From: Schistocerca nitens
Taxonomy: Eukaryota > Arthropoda > Insecta > Orthoptera > Acrididae
DNA: 64,000 nucleotides
Reading direction: 5' to 3'
Assembly: GCF_023898315.1 (NCBI RefSeq)
Contig: NC_064617.1
Span: forward strand, 714,881,202-714,945,201
Shown: piece after piece, positions 32,310 to 43,523 of the stretch
Layout: every line of letters starts with the position of its first letter
Position numbering within the stretch: the first letter of the stretch is position 1
Notes under the pieces: generated by a model
Databases searched by the model: none
Seen by the model: the letters and a program-made list of their open reading frames with translations, nothing else
Told to the model about the DNA's origin: nothing
Position numbers and translations under genes: made by a program

Positions 32310-34002
32310 ATTCCCTCAACAGGGTGCATACTCCCTGCCAGATTGACACACATAGAATTCGCCACAATTGCAAGCGATTTCGTGTATTCTACTCTTCAGA
32401 GTTGGATTGTTGTCTTCATCATTGGGCAAAAAATCGTCCAACAGTGTTGTGCACCTAAAGTGATGTTTTAAAGTTCCTGTATTTAAGCCTTCTGGCTACA
32501 TTCAGTGAGACTTTCTCTAAGTAAGGAACTCTGCATCGTTTATTGCGTTCTTGAGGCGCTGGGTGGAGAGTACGGTAAAGAAGAGACTACATCTGTTGGT
32601 TCTGATTTTTGCGCATTACGAAGTCCACCAAGGTAGGAGTTATTTGTCTGACTGCATTTGATTCCATTTGGGAGTTGTCTTCATTCATGAGGATGGATAT
32701 TAGATTATCTGTCGTTGAATGAAAGGCAGTATGTTTATAGGTCACTGCTTGTGAGAAATGGCAGTTATTACAATATCTGTGGTGGTAGGTTTCCTACAAA
32801 TCTTGAAAGAATTAATATGATCACTGATGTATATGTTTAGATCTGAATAATTTATGAAGTTACCTCCAATCACCATTGCGAATTTTATACTGTTATGCTT
32901 AGAATTTAGCTGCTTGAGGAATTTCTGAAGTTGTCTAGTAGTAGCTGTGCATAAGTACAATAAATACTCAACATCCTAAGATGTTGATGACACCACAGGA
33001 CGAGTGGTTAGCACACTGGACTTGCATTCGGGAGGACGACGGTTCAATCCCGCGTCCGGCCATCCTGATTTAGGTTTTCCGTGATTTCCCTAAATCGCTC
33101 CAGGCAAATGCCGGGATGGTTCCTTTGAAAGGGCACGGCCGACTTCCTTCCCCGTCCTTCACTAATCCGATGAGACCGATGACCTCGCTGTCTGGTCTCC
33201 TTCCCCAAACAACCCAACCCAACACCACAGGACGGATTGTGATAATATCTTTATGGAATATAGGGTGGCCATACATTCTGAGGGCTATGGGATTCATGTC
33301 GGTGAGAAAGTAGGTCTCAGAGTCTAATATTATAGTTTTAAACAGTTCAATAACACTTTTAATGTTGTCATTATAGAACTGTGTGTGATCTTTCCGCTCT
33401 GTTGGATGATGATGGAGTTTATGAAACCTTCCACTCTGCTAATATAGTTACATTTTTTCATTAAGACAACTTCCTTTGTCTGATATGATTGCTACGATAT
33501 TATTTTCTCTCACTATTTAGAACTCGTTGTTCTTTAGCTGCTGGGGCACTAGAAACGAGGTTAGATGTTTGTTACTGCTGAATAGTTTACTAAGTTTAGC
33601 CGTCTGCTTTTCGTACGTGGTACGTACGACATCATTAACTTCCTGTCTCAGTTCACTGTACAATATATCGAACTCCACTGGTTGTATAAGGGCCGAAATA
33701 CGTGTATGCGTCAATTTCAGGTATGCTGTACTGTAGCACCATTTCATTTTTCCTTTCATCCATAATTTCTGTGCAAAGTCTGCTGCCTTCTTAGAAGCAG
33801 CAGTCATCGACGTTAGTCTTACCCGCAGATATTTCGAAACGAGATTCTTCTGAATACACCGGCTGTTGAACCAAATATGCTGATCAGCTTTTGCTTTTTG
33901 TTTTATTAACCTCCTGTAAATAATGGATAATTTTGCTGTGTTGGCACATTTAACTGCGCAGACTGTCTGTTCCCTCGGTCTTTGGTAGAATATTTTATGC
34001 AT
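32310..34002 (-). pseudogene. Penelope polyprotein (reverse transcriptase plus GIY-YIG), broken
   Basis: 34002-33517 is an open stretch of 161 codons resembling the Penelope N-terminal domain (CIQKNLVSKYLRVRLTSM, AADFAQKLWMKGKMKW, KLFSSNKHLTSFLVP). Beyond it frames shift repeatedly. SQAVTYKHTAFHSTTDNLI near 32730 is the region after the catalytic YxDD. RIHEIACNCGEFYVCQSGR near 32390-32335 is a decayed GIY-YIG endonuclease core. The reverse transcriptase catalytic motif itself could not be found. The copy is inactive. Confidence 0.75.
32990..33234 (+). mobile_element. SINE-D, tRNA-derived, with 13-bp target duplication
   Basis: ACACCACAGGACG occurs at 32990-33002 and 33222-33234. Between them the head has GTGGTTAGCACACTGGAC (A box) and GGTTCAATCCC (B box). 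The body includes TTTAGGTTTTCCGTGATTTC and ends in AACAACCCAACCC. It sits within the degraded Penelope element, so it came later. Confidence 0.92.
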
Positions 34003-34379
34003 AAGGAATTAGAACACACAAGTCACTGTTGGAATATTATATAATATTTATTATTTAGTTCACAAAGCGATTTTCGGCTGTTACGCTATCATCAGAAAAA
34101 TATGTGATGCTGTGGAATTTTTGGAGGATCGAAGATTTTAAATTAGTGCATCTACAGAGTAGCTCCTTTTCCAAAGACTTACTTGGAAAGATTTACTTTG
34201 TATAATCATAGCTGCTCCACTTACCTGTTTAATCTCACTGGTATATCTTGTCTGTTCATAGTTGAGGAGTTGTTAAAGACAATACTATCTCTTTTTATTC
34301 GGCCACACCCTTGGGGCATGTCACCAGAGTTTATTATTCAAATCATTTTCTTCTGTGTAATTTGTTATACGGTTCATTA

Positions 34380-34650
34380 GTTAAAGTGTCACATTTTTAT
34401 CTTAGTTAAATAATGTTACATCATATTTTCAGTGAAATAATTTCTCTCATTTTATTCTTGAATCTTATATTAACATTTTTCATCTTTGGAAAAGGTGACG
34501 CAGTAGATTAAAATCTTTGATTATTCAAAAATTTCACTGCACCACATATTTATCTTTGCACCTGACGTTGACGTAACAGCCGAAAGCCGGTTTACAAATA
34601 AATAAGAAATATTATAGATGATTTTACCAGTGTCGTGTGTATTTTTATTC
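34380..34650 (+). mobile_element. Penelope leader fragment, inverted
   Basis: Opposite orientation to the Penelope copy next to it and colinear with the reverse complement of 31490-31600. It includes CCTGACGTTGACGTAACAGC then CGAAAGCCGG, a hammerhead-like variant, followed by CAAATAAATAAG. The inverted neighbour arrangement is a typical feature of Penelope insertions. Confidence 0.6.
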
Positions 34651-34834
34651 ACAAAGTAGGTAAGTTCCTTAATCTCTGTCATCTTTAAAGGAGACGTTAA
34701 TCACCCAACAACCAACTGTGAACATTACAGTTTTGTAGGGGGTGGCGTGACAAGACGTCTTGAAAAGCATTACTAAGTGCGTTTTCTGGCAATCACCTAG
34801 AACAGATTGTTCGGAAGCCCACTCATGATGTAAA

Positions 34835-36260
34835 TACACTCCTGGAAATTGAAATAAGAACACCGTGAATTCATTGTCCCAGGAAGGGGAAACTTTATTG
34901 ACACATTCCTGGGGTCAGATACATCACATGATCACACTGACAGAACCACAGGCACATAGACACAGGCAACAGAGCATGCACAATGTCGGCACTAGTACAG
35001 TGTATATCCACCTTTCGCAGCAATGCAGGCTGCTATTCTCCCATGGACACGATCGTAGAGATGCTGGATGTAGTCCTGTGGAACGGCTTGCCATGCCATT
35101 TCCACCTGGCGCCTCAGTTGGACCAGCGTTCGTGCTGGACGTGCAGACCGCGTGAGACGACGCTTCATCCAGTCCCAAACATGCTCAATGGGGGACAGAT
35201 CCGGAGATCTTGCTGGCCAGGGTAGTTGACTTACACCTTCTAGAGCACGTTGGGTGGCACGGGATACATGCGGACGTGCATTGTCCTGTTGGAACAGCAA
35301 GTTCCCTTGCCGGTCTAGGAATGGTAGAACGATGGGTTCGATGACGGTTTGGATGTACCGTGCACTATTCAGTGTCCCCTCGACGATCACCAGTGGTGTA
35401 CGGCCAGTGTAGGAGATCGCTCCCCACACCATGATGCCGGGTGTTGGCCCTGTGTGCCTCGGTCGTATGCAGTCCTGATTGTGGCGCTCACCTGCACGGC
35501 GCCAAACACGCATACGACCATCATTGGCACCAAGGCAGAAGCGACTCTCATCGCTGAAGACGACACGTCTCCATTCGTCCCTCCATTCACGCCTGTCGCG
35601 ACACCACTGGAGGCGGGCTGCACGATGTTGGGGCGTGAGCGGAAGACGGCCTAACGGTGTGCGGGACCGTAGCCCAGCTTCATGGAGACGGTTGCGAATG
35701 GTCCTCGCCGATACCCCAGGAGCAACAGTGTCCCTAATTTGCTGGGAAGTGGCGGTGCGGTCCCCTACGGCACTGCGTAGGATCCTACGGTCTTGGCGTG
35801 CATCCGTGCGTCGCTGCGGTCCGGTCCCAGGTCGACGGGCACGTGCACCTTCCGCCGACCACTGGCGACAACATCGATGTACTGTGGAGACCTCACGCCC
35901 CACGTGTTGAGCAATTCGGCGGTACGTCCACCCGGCCTCCCGTATGCCCACTATACGCCCTCGCTCAAAGTCCGTCAACTGCACATACGGTTCACGTCCA
36001 CGCTGTCGCGGCATGATACCAGTGTTAAAGACTGCGATGGAGCTCCGTATGCCACGGCAAACTGGCTGACACTGACGGCGGCGGTGCACAAATGCTGCGC
36101 AGCTAGCGCCATTCGACGGCCAACACCGCGGTTCCTGGTGTGTCCGCTGTGCCGTGCGTGTGATCATTGCTTGTACAGCCCTCTCGCAGTGTCCGGAGCA
36201 AGTATGGTGGGTCTGACACACCGGTGGCAATGTGTTCTTTTTTCCATTTCCAGGAGTGTA
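34835..36260 (-). mobile_element. Tc1-like transposon, complete (copy 1)
   Basis: A 1,422-bp element (34837-36258) between TA dinucleotides. Inverted repeats begin CACTCCTGGAAATTGAAATA on the left and CACTCCTGGAAATGGAAAAA on the right, and both continue to AAGAACAC (25 of 27 bases equal). It holds one open transposase gene. A second copy of exactly the same length is at 60916-62337, showing recent activity of the family. Confidence 0.95.
34992..36014 (-). CDS. Tc1-like transposase, 340 aa, intact
   Basis: DNA transposase that binds the inverted repeats, excises the element and reinserts it at TA. The start is the Met of MPRQRGREPY at 36014; it gives the usual 340-aa length, whereas the longer open frame begins outside typical coding limits. 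Residues 12-50 form a helix-turn-helix (LTDFERGRIVGIREAG), residues 57-68 an Arg/Gly-rich linker, and 85-130 a second helix-turn-helix. The catalytic acids are D155 (VVFSDESRF), D244 (FQQDNARPH) and E277 (SPIEHVWD). Only 32 residues lie between the last two, against 34 in typical Tc1 proteins. No stop or frameshift occurs. Confidence 0.93.
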   Translation of the reverse strand: MPRQRGREPYVQLTDFERGRIVGIREAGWTYRRIAQHVGREVSTVHRCCRQWSAEGARARRPGTGPQRRTDARQDRRILRSAVGDRTATSQQIRDTVAPGVSARTIRNRLHEAGLRSRTPLGRLPLTPQHRAARLQWCRDRREWRDEWRRVVFSDESRFCLGANDGRMRVWRRAGERHNQDCIRPRHTGPTPGIMVWGAISYTGRTPLVIVEGTLNSARYIQTVIEPIVLPFLDRQGNLLFQQDNARPHVSRATQRALEGVSQLPWPARSPDLSPIEHVWDWMKRRLTRSARPARTLVQLRRQVEMAWQAVPQDYIQHLYDRVHGRIAACIAAKGGYTLY

Positions 36261-36289
36261 TATTGATCAAGTAGCAATAAACAGCGCTG

Positions 36290-36345
36290 AGCTTTCTGAT
36301 GATGTACACGTAGAAACCGGTGTCAGTGCCTGTAAGACAGTTGTA
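36290..36345 (+). ncRNA. Hammerhead-like core, candidate
   Basis: TTCTGATGATGTACACGTAG followed by AAACCGGTGTC. CTGATGA is an exact hammerhead core, TAC/GTA gives a minimal stem II, and GAAA follows. AC...GT can close a two-base stem III with a CGGT loop before C as the cleavage-site base. Stem I pairing is weak. It lies just outside the Tc1-like insertion. It is probably a Penelope end fragment, by analogy with 19913. Confidence 0.4.
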
Positions 36346-36714
36346 GTACTAGTGCCTAACAAAGTACAAAGGGCAAATGGAACAACCAGGAGGATATTTT
36401 AAGCAAACGAGATGAACAGGCAGTAGTGTCACATCTCAGAATAGAATTCGAAACATTTTGCTCTGGAGAGGAGCAAGTACAAGATATATGGCTCAGGTTT
36501 GGAAGAATAGTTTACCATGTACTTGACAGTAACTAATAGAATAGTTCATGATGGGAGGAACCCTCCGAGGTTCTAAAGGAACAGAGGCTACTGCATAACA
36601 CGTTTGATACAGAGTAGGGCTCGAGATAGGGAGATACCGAAAGAAAAGCGATTGACTGTCGAGAGGACAATGCGTGAAGCTTTCAACGACTACCATAATT
36701 GAATAAAGAAAAAA
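36346..36714. other. Unassigned noncoding DNA
   Basis: Short degraded stretch; nothing recognised with confidence. Confidence 0.3.
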
Positions 36715-37052
36715 AAACTAAATTCCGCCCGAACAGGCCATGAATGCGCAACGGTAGCGACAGGCCGCCGTATCATCCTCAGTCCATAGGCGTCTCTGAA
36801 TGCGGATACGGAGGGGCATGTGGTCAGCACACCGCTCTCCCTGCCGTATGTCAGTTTATGAGACCGGAGCCGCTACTGCTCTATCAAGTAGCTCCTCAGT
36901 TTTCCTCACAAGGGCTGAATGCAGCCCGCTTGCCAACAGGGCTCGGCAGACCGGATGGTTACCCATCCAATTGCTAGCCCAGCCCGACAGCGCTTGACTT
37001 AGGAGATCTGACGGAAACCGGTGTTACTATTGCGGCAAAGCCGTTGGCATAA
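36715..37052 (-). mobile_element. 5S rRNA-derived SINE, diverged copy
   Basis: On the minus strand it starts GCCAACGGCTTTGCCGCAAT and continues with a 5S-like internal promoter (CTAAGTCAAGC for the A box region, TTGGATGGGTAACC for the C box region). The body then runs through GAGGAGCTACTTGATAGAGC. The left flank has an A run that could belong to the integration site. It belongs to a different subfamily from the copy at 45917. Confidence 0.8.
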
Positions 37053-37300
37053 TAACTGAATAGCATCAAAGGGTCTTTAAAATCAAAAGAAATGCGAATA
37101 TGTGTTTGTGGTTCAAAAGTTAGTGTCCAGAGGCTCATGGACGGGGCAGAAACTGAAACTAAGGGTAACACAGCAAAAGCAGAAACGCGGAACAGCGTCA
37201 AACGTTGCTTTGCAAAAAGAAATCCAGGGTTACTGTCCCAGTTTAACTCTCGTACGACTGCAAAGATAAGTGTTGTGGATATTATTGTCCGTGGTGTTCA

Positions 37301-37515
37301 GAAACAGTTGACAGCCGGCCTTGGTGGCCGAGCGGATCTAGGCGCTACAGTCGAGAATCGCGCGACTGCTACGGTCGCAGGTTCGAATCCTGCCTCGGGC
37401 ATGGATGTATGTGATGTCCTTAGGTTAGTTAGGTTTAAGTAGTTCTTAGTTCTAGGGGACTGATGACCTCAGATGTTGAGTCCCATTGTGCTCAGAGCCA
37501 TGGAAACAGTTGACA
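37301..37515 (+). mobile_element. SINE-A with 13-bp target duplication
   Basis: Forward SINE-A bounded by GAAACAGTTGACA at 37301-37313 and 37503-37515. A box GGTGGCCGAGCGGATCTAGG and B box GGTTCGAATCC are both present. Confidence 0.92.
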
Positions 37516-37639
37516 TCGACAAAACGTAACAGAACTATAGGGTTCGGTGCTATCTGTGTCAGATTCTACACCGAATTTGCGGCTGAGTTGAGCCCGGTTT
37601 GAATCACAATCTTCCGTAGATCCCAGTGGTTGGAAGAAA

Positions 37640-38660
37640 GCACAAAAGGCTAAAAGCAGAGTAACAGAAGTGATCCACAAAACTGCCGTCCAATTTCTTT
37701 GACACGCATTTGTTGTATAATCTTAGAAAATATTCTGAGCCCAAACATAATGTGCTATCCTGAATAGAACGACCTAGCCAAGTAGCGTGGATTCCGAAAA
37801 CTTCGATCGTGTGAAACCCAACTCGCACTTTTCTTACATCGTGAAAACGATAGATCAAGGCAACCAGTTACATTCCTCGATTTCCTAAAACCACTTGACT
37901 CAGAACTACAACCACGCTTATTATAAAAATTACGATCTTATGGGGTATCAAGCTAAATGTGTGACTAGGTTGAAGATTTCTCGGTAGGCACGACGCAGCA
38001 AGTTATCTTCGATGGAGAGCCATCGACAGGCGAAAAAGTAACATAGGATGTACCCCAGAGAAGGGTACACGGACTCTTACTGTTCATGTTGTGTACTAAT
38101 GACATTGCGGACAATATTAATAGCAGCCTCAGACTTCTCGCAGATGATCTATAATAAAGTTCTGTCTGAGAAAACTGCATAAATATTCATTCGGATCTTG
38201 ACAAGATTTCAAATTGGTGCACAGATCGGAAACTTGCTGTAAATGTTCAAAAATGTAAAAATGTGCACTTCAGAAAACGGAAAAAGCGGTATCCTATAAC
38301 TAAATATCAACGACTCATTGTTGGAATCGGTAAGCCCGTATAAGTACCTGGTAGCGGAACGATCCCATAGGCTCACTCGCAGGTAAAGGAGATAGCAGAC
38401 TTCGGTTTATTGTTTGAATACTAGGGAAATGCTTTCAGTCTACAGTGCAGTTTGCTTACAAGTCATTCGTGTGACTCATATTAGAATATTATTCATGCGT
38501 GTGGGACGCGTGCCACATAGAACTAACAGGGGATATTGAATTTGTATAGAGAAGGGAAACACGAATGGTCTCAGGTCTCTCTTTCTCTCTCCAGCCTGAT
38601 TACAAAATATCAAGAACTGTGTTTAAATAATGTCTCGGGAAAACACAAGAAGGGCTTCAG
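37640..38660 (+). pseudogene. LINE-D reverse transcriptase, heavily decayed
   Basis: Plus-strand non-LTR relic related to LINE-alpha and LINE-B. Readable parts include GFRKLRSCETQLALFLHREN near 37800, DFLKPLDS (decayed motif A), SSLRLLADD near 38125 (decayed motif C), and KISNWCTDRKLAVNVQKC near 38200. A VRL..EYYSCVWDA-type stretch lies near 38480. Stops and frameshifts occur throughout. It directly precedes LINE-B. Confidence 0.7.
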
Positions 38661-38689
38661 TCACAAAGGGTGCAGGCCGAACACAGGAA

Positions 38690-40852
38690 GAACGTAGATA
38701 CAGGAACCATTGGTTTAACTGTTGTAAATTGTCGTAGCTGTGCTGGGAAAGTACCAGAGCTCCAAGCGCTAATAGATATCACCGATGCTCAAATCGTTAT
38801 AGGCACTGAAAGCTAGCTAAAGCCGGAAATAAGCTCAGCCGAAATTTTTGGGAAGAACCCAACGGTGTTCCGAAAGGATAAGGCGAAACACAATTGGCGG
38901 TGGCGTATTTATTGCTACTAGAAGTAGTTCAACTAGTCTCGAAATTGAAGTAGATACTTCCTGTAAGTTAGTATGGGCAGAGATCATTGTTGGCAACCGG
39001 AATAAAATAATAATTGGATCCTTTTACCGACCTCCCAATTCAGATGATACAGTTGCTGAAAGGTTCAAAGAAAACTTGAGTTTGATTTCAAACACGTACC
39101 CGACTGATAAGTTTATGGTGACTTTAATTTACCCTCGATATGTTTAATTCCGGAGCTACGCATAAAATATCATCCGAAATTGTGCTAAACGCATTCTCTG
39201 AAAATTATTTCGAGCAGTTAGTTCATGAGCCCACGTGGATAGTAAACGGTTGTGAAAACACAGTTGACCTCTTAACAACAAATAATCCTGAGTTAATAAC
39301 GAGCATCAAAACCGATACAGGGATTAGTGAACACAGGGTTGTCGTAGCGAGTTTGAATATTGTAATCCCCAAATCCTCCAAAAATAAGCGAAAAATATAC
39401 CTATTCAAAAAAGCAGATAAAAATTCACTTGACGCCTTTCTGGGAGACAATCTCCACTCATTCCAAATTAATAATAGACCAGATGTGGCTTCAATTCAAA
39501 GAAATAGTATCGGTAGCAATTAACAGATTTATACCTAATAAATTAACAAACAACGGAGCTGATCCTTCGTGGTACACAAAACGGGTTAGAACACTGTTAC
39601 AGAAACAACGAAACAAACATGCCAAATTTAAACAGACGAAAAACCCCCAATATTGACGATCTTTTACAGAAGTTCGAAATTTAGCGCGGACTTAAAAGCG
39701 AGATGCTTATAACAGTTTTCACAACGAAACTTTGTCTCGAAACCTGGCAGAAAATCCAAAGAGATTCTGGTCGTATGTGAAGTATGTTAGCGGCAAGAAA
39801 TAATCAATGCCTTCTCTACGCGACTGCAACTGAGATACTGTCAAAGACAGTGCTGCCAAAGCAGAGTTACTAAACACAGCCTTCCGAAATGCCTTCACAA
39901 AAGAAGACGAAGTAAATATTCCAGAATTCGAATAGAGAACAGCTGCCAACATGAGTAACGTAAAAGTGAATATCCTCGGAGTAGTGAAGCAACTTAAATC
40001 ACTTAATAAAAGCAAGTGTTCTGGCCTAGACTGTATACCAATTAGGTTCCTTTCGGAGTATGCTGATGCAATAGCTACATACTTAATCATCATATACAAC
40101 CGTTCGCTCGACGAAAGATCCGTACCCAAAGACTGGAAAGTTGCACAGGTCACACCAACTTTCAAGAAAGGCAGTAGTAGTAATCCACTAAATTACAGGC
40201 CCATATCGTCAACGTCGATATGCAGCAGAATTTTGGAACATATATTGTGTTCGAACATTATGAGTTACCTCGAAGAAAACGGCCTATTGACACACAGTCA
40301 ACATGGGTTTAGAAAACATCGTTCCTGTGAAACACAACTAGCTCTTCATTCACATGAAGTGTTGAGTGCTATTGACAAGGGATTTCACATCGATTCCGTA
40401 TTTCTGGATTTCCGGAAGGCTTTTGACACGTTGCCACACAAGCGGTTCGTAGTGAAATTGCGTGCTTATGGAATATCGTCTCAGTTATCAGACTGGATTT
40501 GTGATTTCCTGTCAGAGAGGTCACAGTTCGTAGCAATTGACGGAAAGTCATCGAGTAAAACAGAAGTGATATCTGGCGTTCCCCAAGGTAGTGTTATAGG
40601 CCCTTTGCTGTTCCTTATCTATATAAACGATTTTGGAGACAATCTGAGCAGCCGTCTTCGGTTGTTTACAGATGACGCTGTCGTTTATCGACTAATAAAG
40701 TCATCAGAAAATCAAAACAAACTGCAAAACGATTTAAAAAAGATATCTGAATGGTGCTAAAAGTGGCAGTTGACCCTAAATAACGAAAAGTGTGAGGTCA
40801 TCCTCATGAGTGCTAAAAGGAATTCGTTAATCTTCGGTTATACGATAAAGGA
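38690..40852 (+). pseudogene. LINE-B ORF2: endonuclease and reverse transcriptase, truncated at the 3' side
   Basis: Apurinic-type endonuclease followed by reverse transcriptase. The endonuclease begins near VNCRSCAGKVPELQALIDI with the catalytic Glu in VIGTES, then VWAEIIVGNRNKIIIGSFYR (38950-39030) and GISEHRVVVASLN (39320-39360). The reverse transcriptase lies mainly in 39951-40760: SGLDCIPIRFLSEY, motif A SVFLDFRKAFDTLPH, motif B ISGVPQGSVIGPLLF, motif C LFTDDAVVY. After a stop at 40758, KWQLTLNNEKCEVILMS continues. Frameshifts lie near 39147, 39520 and 39650. The sequence switches to LINE-alpha at about 40850, before the thumb and C-terminus. Confidence 0.85.
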
Positions 40853-42216
40853 TTGGAAAAGGGCACAGGTCATCCCCGTTTTCAAGAAGGGACGTCGAAC
40901 AGATGTGCAGATCTATAGACCTATATCTCTAACGTCTATCAGTTGTAGAATTTTCGAACACGTATTATGATCGAGTACAACGACTTTTCTGCAGACTAGA
41001 AATCTACTCTGTATGAATCAGCATGAGTTTCGAAAAAGACGATCGTGTGAAACCCAGTTCGCGCTATTCATCCACGAGACTGAGAGGGCCATAGACACGG
41101 GTTCCCAAATAGATGCCGTGTTTCTTGACTTCCGCAAGGCGTTCGATACAGTTCCCCACAGTCGTTTAATGAACAAGGTAAGAGCATATGGACTATCAGA
41201 CCAATTGAGTGATTGGATTGAAGAGTTCCTAGATAACAGATCGCAGCATGTCATTCTCAATGGAGAGAAGTCTTCCGAAGTAAGAGTGATTTCAGGTGTG
41301 CCGCAGGGGAGTGTCGTAGGACCGTTGCTATTCTCAATATACATAAATGACCTTGTGGATGACATCTGAAGTTCACTGAGGCTTTTTGCGAATGATACTG
41401 TGGTATATTGAGAGGTTGTAACAATGGAAAATTGTACTGAAATGCAGGAGGATTTGCAGCGAATTGACGCATGGTGCAGGGAATGGCAATTGAATCTCAA
41501 TGTAGACAAGTGTAATGTGCTGCGAATACATAGAAAGAAAGATCCCTTAACATTTAGCTACAATACAACAGGTCAGCAACTGGAAGCAGTTAATTCCATA
41601 AATTATCTGGGAGTACTCATTAGGAGTGATTTAAAATGGTATGATCATATAAAGTTGATCGTCAGTAAAGCAGATGCCAGACTGAGATTCATTGTAAGAA
41701 TCCTAAGGAAATGCAATCCGAAAACAAAGGAAGTAGGTTACAGTACACTTGTTCGCCCACTGCTTGAATACTGCTCAGCAGTGTGGGATCCGTACCAGAT
41801 AGGATTGATAGAAGAGATAGAGAAGATCCAACGGAGAGCAGCGCGCTTCGTTACAGGATCATTTAGTAATCGCGAAAGCGTTACGGAGATGATAGATAAA
41901 CTCCAGTGGAAGACTCTGCAGGAGAGACGCTCAGTAGCTCTGTGCGGGCTTTTGTTGAAGTTTAGAGAACATACCTTCACCGAGGAGTCAAGCAGTATAT
42001 TGCTCCCTCCTACGTATATATCCGAAGAGACAATGAGGATAAAATCGGAGAGATTAGAGCCCACACAGAGGCATACCGACAATCCTTCTTTCCACGAACG
42101 ATACGAGACTGGAATAGAAGGGAGAACCGATAGAGGTACTCAGTGTACCCTCCGCCACACACCGTCAGGTGGCTTGCGGAGTATGGATGTAGATGTAGAT
42201 GTAGATGAGGTATGCG
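40853..42216 (+). pseudogene. LINE-alpha ORF2 fragment fused to LINE-B
   Basis: Second LINE-alpha copy, in the same direction as the LINE-B segment before it. It starts KDWKRAQVIPVFKKGRRTD and repeats the reverse transcriptase from the fingers on: motif A VFLDFRKAFDTVPH, motif B ISGVPQGSVVGPLLF, motif C decayed to LFANDTVVY. 41424-42224 then gives an open thumb/C-terminal part (DAWCREWQLNLNVDKCNVLR, LVRPLLEYCSAVWDP). Stops lie near 40968, 41367 and 41408. The 3' end has the GATGTA repeat at 42186-42208. Its closest relative here is the minus-strand copy at 3764-5880. Confidence 0.85.
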
Positions 42217-42283
42217 GCAAATGATGAGTCGTTTGCGTGGAAAAACCAGCCGACCATGTATAGAAGGACGTAGAAATTTTTTT

Positions 42284-42305
42284 CGGGGGGGGGGGGAGGG
42301 GGTTC
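42284..42305. repeat. G-rich homopolymer tract
   Basis: A run of Gs broken by one A, following seven Ts. It could form quadruplex structures or be an assembly-sensitive homopolymer. Confidence 0.75.
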
Positions 42306-42329
42306 GAAGGGGAGAAGAGAGGTAAGTGT

Positions 42330-42545
42330 GAAAAATATAGATAGGCTGATACATGTGGTAAGACATCAGGGAATAACTTCCGTGGTACCTGAGGGAGCTG
42401 TAGAGGGCAAAAACGGTAGGGGACCCAAGGATTGGAATATATCCAACGTATTATTCCGGACGTTGGCTGCAATTTCTACCCTCAAATGCAGAAGATGACA
42501 CAGGAGAGAACGCAGACACTCCATCGACATCTACTTACTTGAAGA
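42330..42545 (+). pseudogene. LINE C-terminal fragment
   Basis: Reads HVVRHQGITSVVPEGAVEGK, then a Gly/Arg-rich NGRG and, in another frame, CNFYPQMQKMTQERTQTLHR. This is the C-terminal end of a widespread insect LINE class (compare 30640-31215 and 43965-44265). Nothing else of the element remains. Confidence 0.65.
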
Positions 42546-43299
42546 CATCGGTGTAGGCTACACAACTAGCGTTATTCGAGAAAGAATACAATAAGGCCTA
42601 TCTAAAAAACACTGCAAGAACAAGAAATGAAAGAGGAAGAATATCTAGAAGTTGAAAAAATACCAAGAGCTGTGCAGAAGTCTTAAAGCATGCAGTGAAC
42701 ACGAACTTTTTCCTGTCGTTTACAGATAAGATACGTGCACGAAGCTATTAAACCACACAAGCGATCTGCTAACAGACCTTGAATTTACTAACAAATGGAC
42801 GAGGCGACACTTCCCATGGCTTGACACGCACGCTCTTTAGAAGCAACCAGCCATTCAGCGCACTAAAAAGAAGTCAACGTGCAATCTCACGCCGCACTGG
42901 CAAATTGCCTCTCGGAGAGCAGGCCATTACGGATTGCACAAGCTGGCGGTGAAAGGCGATCGCGTCTGTAATTGTGCCTGCCCTGGAGAACGTCTCCTCT
43001 CCCCACCAACACTGCTCTGATTCGCTTCGACTGACTGCCGGGGCATCCCCGTGACTGCTTGGCCACCTGTTGCTTTGGCTACGCGATCATTTCGATTGAA
43101 CACGCTCGAACTGTGCATTTGAATCGATGCGTAGGCTTGTTACGATCCTTTTACCACGGCTTCCTCAACGCTCTTCGTGGTAGACGAGGAGGGCTGTAGC
43201 TCAGACCACCATCTTTCTCGAACTGACACTCGATTGTTACTAAGTCAACAAGGACACTAACGGACCGGCTGAGATGAGATGGCGTGGCTGTTGAGACAC
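42546..43299. other. Unassigned noncoding DNA
   Basis: No supportable gene; open frames here lack domains. Confidence 0.35.
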
Positions 43300-43523
43300 T
43301 AGTATTCAGGATTCAAATGGTTCAAATGGCTCTGAGCACTATGGGACAACATCTGAGGTCATCAGTCCCCTAGAACTTAGAACTACTTAAACCTAACTAA
43401 CCTAAGGATATCACACACATCCATGCCCGAGGCAGGATTCGAACCTGCGACCGTAGCAGTCGCGCGGCTCCGGACTGAAGCGCCTAGAACCGCTCGGCCA
43501 CCGCGGCCGGTTAGTATTCAGGA
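43300..43523 (-). mobile_element. SINE-A with 12-bp target duplication
   Basis: Minus-strand, full-length SINE-A flanked by TAGTATTCAGGA at 43300-43311 and 43512-43523. The head reads on the minus strand as CCGGCCGCGGTGGCCGAGCG. This is one of the best-preserved copies. Confidence 0.93.

Larger units (their letters stand above)
32310..34165 (-). mobile_element. Penelope-like element, degraded
   Basis: A minus-strand Penelope copy holding the leader (34165-34003), the N-terminus, parts of the reverse transcriptase and the GIY-YIG nuclease. It is interrupted by a tRNA-SINE at 32990-33234. Its leader has a hammerhead-like CTGATGA...GAAAATCGC near 34110-34060. Inverted copies of the leader lie to the right (34380-34650). 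Confidence 0.75.

Noticed and set aside
35479-36266. Long plus-strand open frames opposite the Tc1-like transposase
   Set aside because: They are shadows of the GC-rich transposase gene on the other strand; the same shadows appear at 61558-62342.
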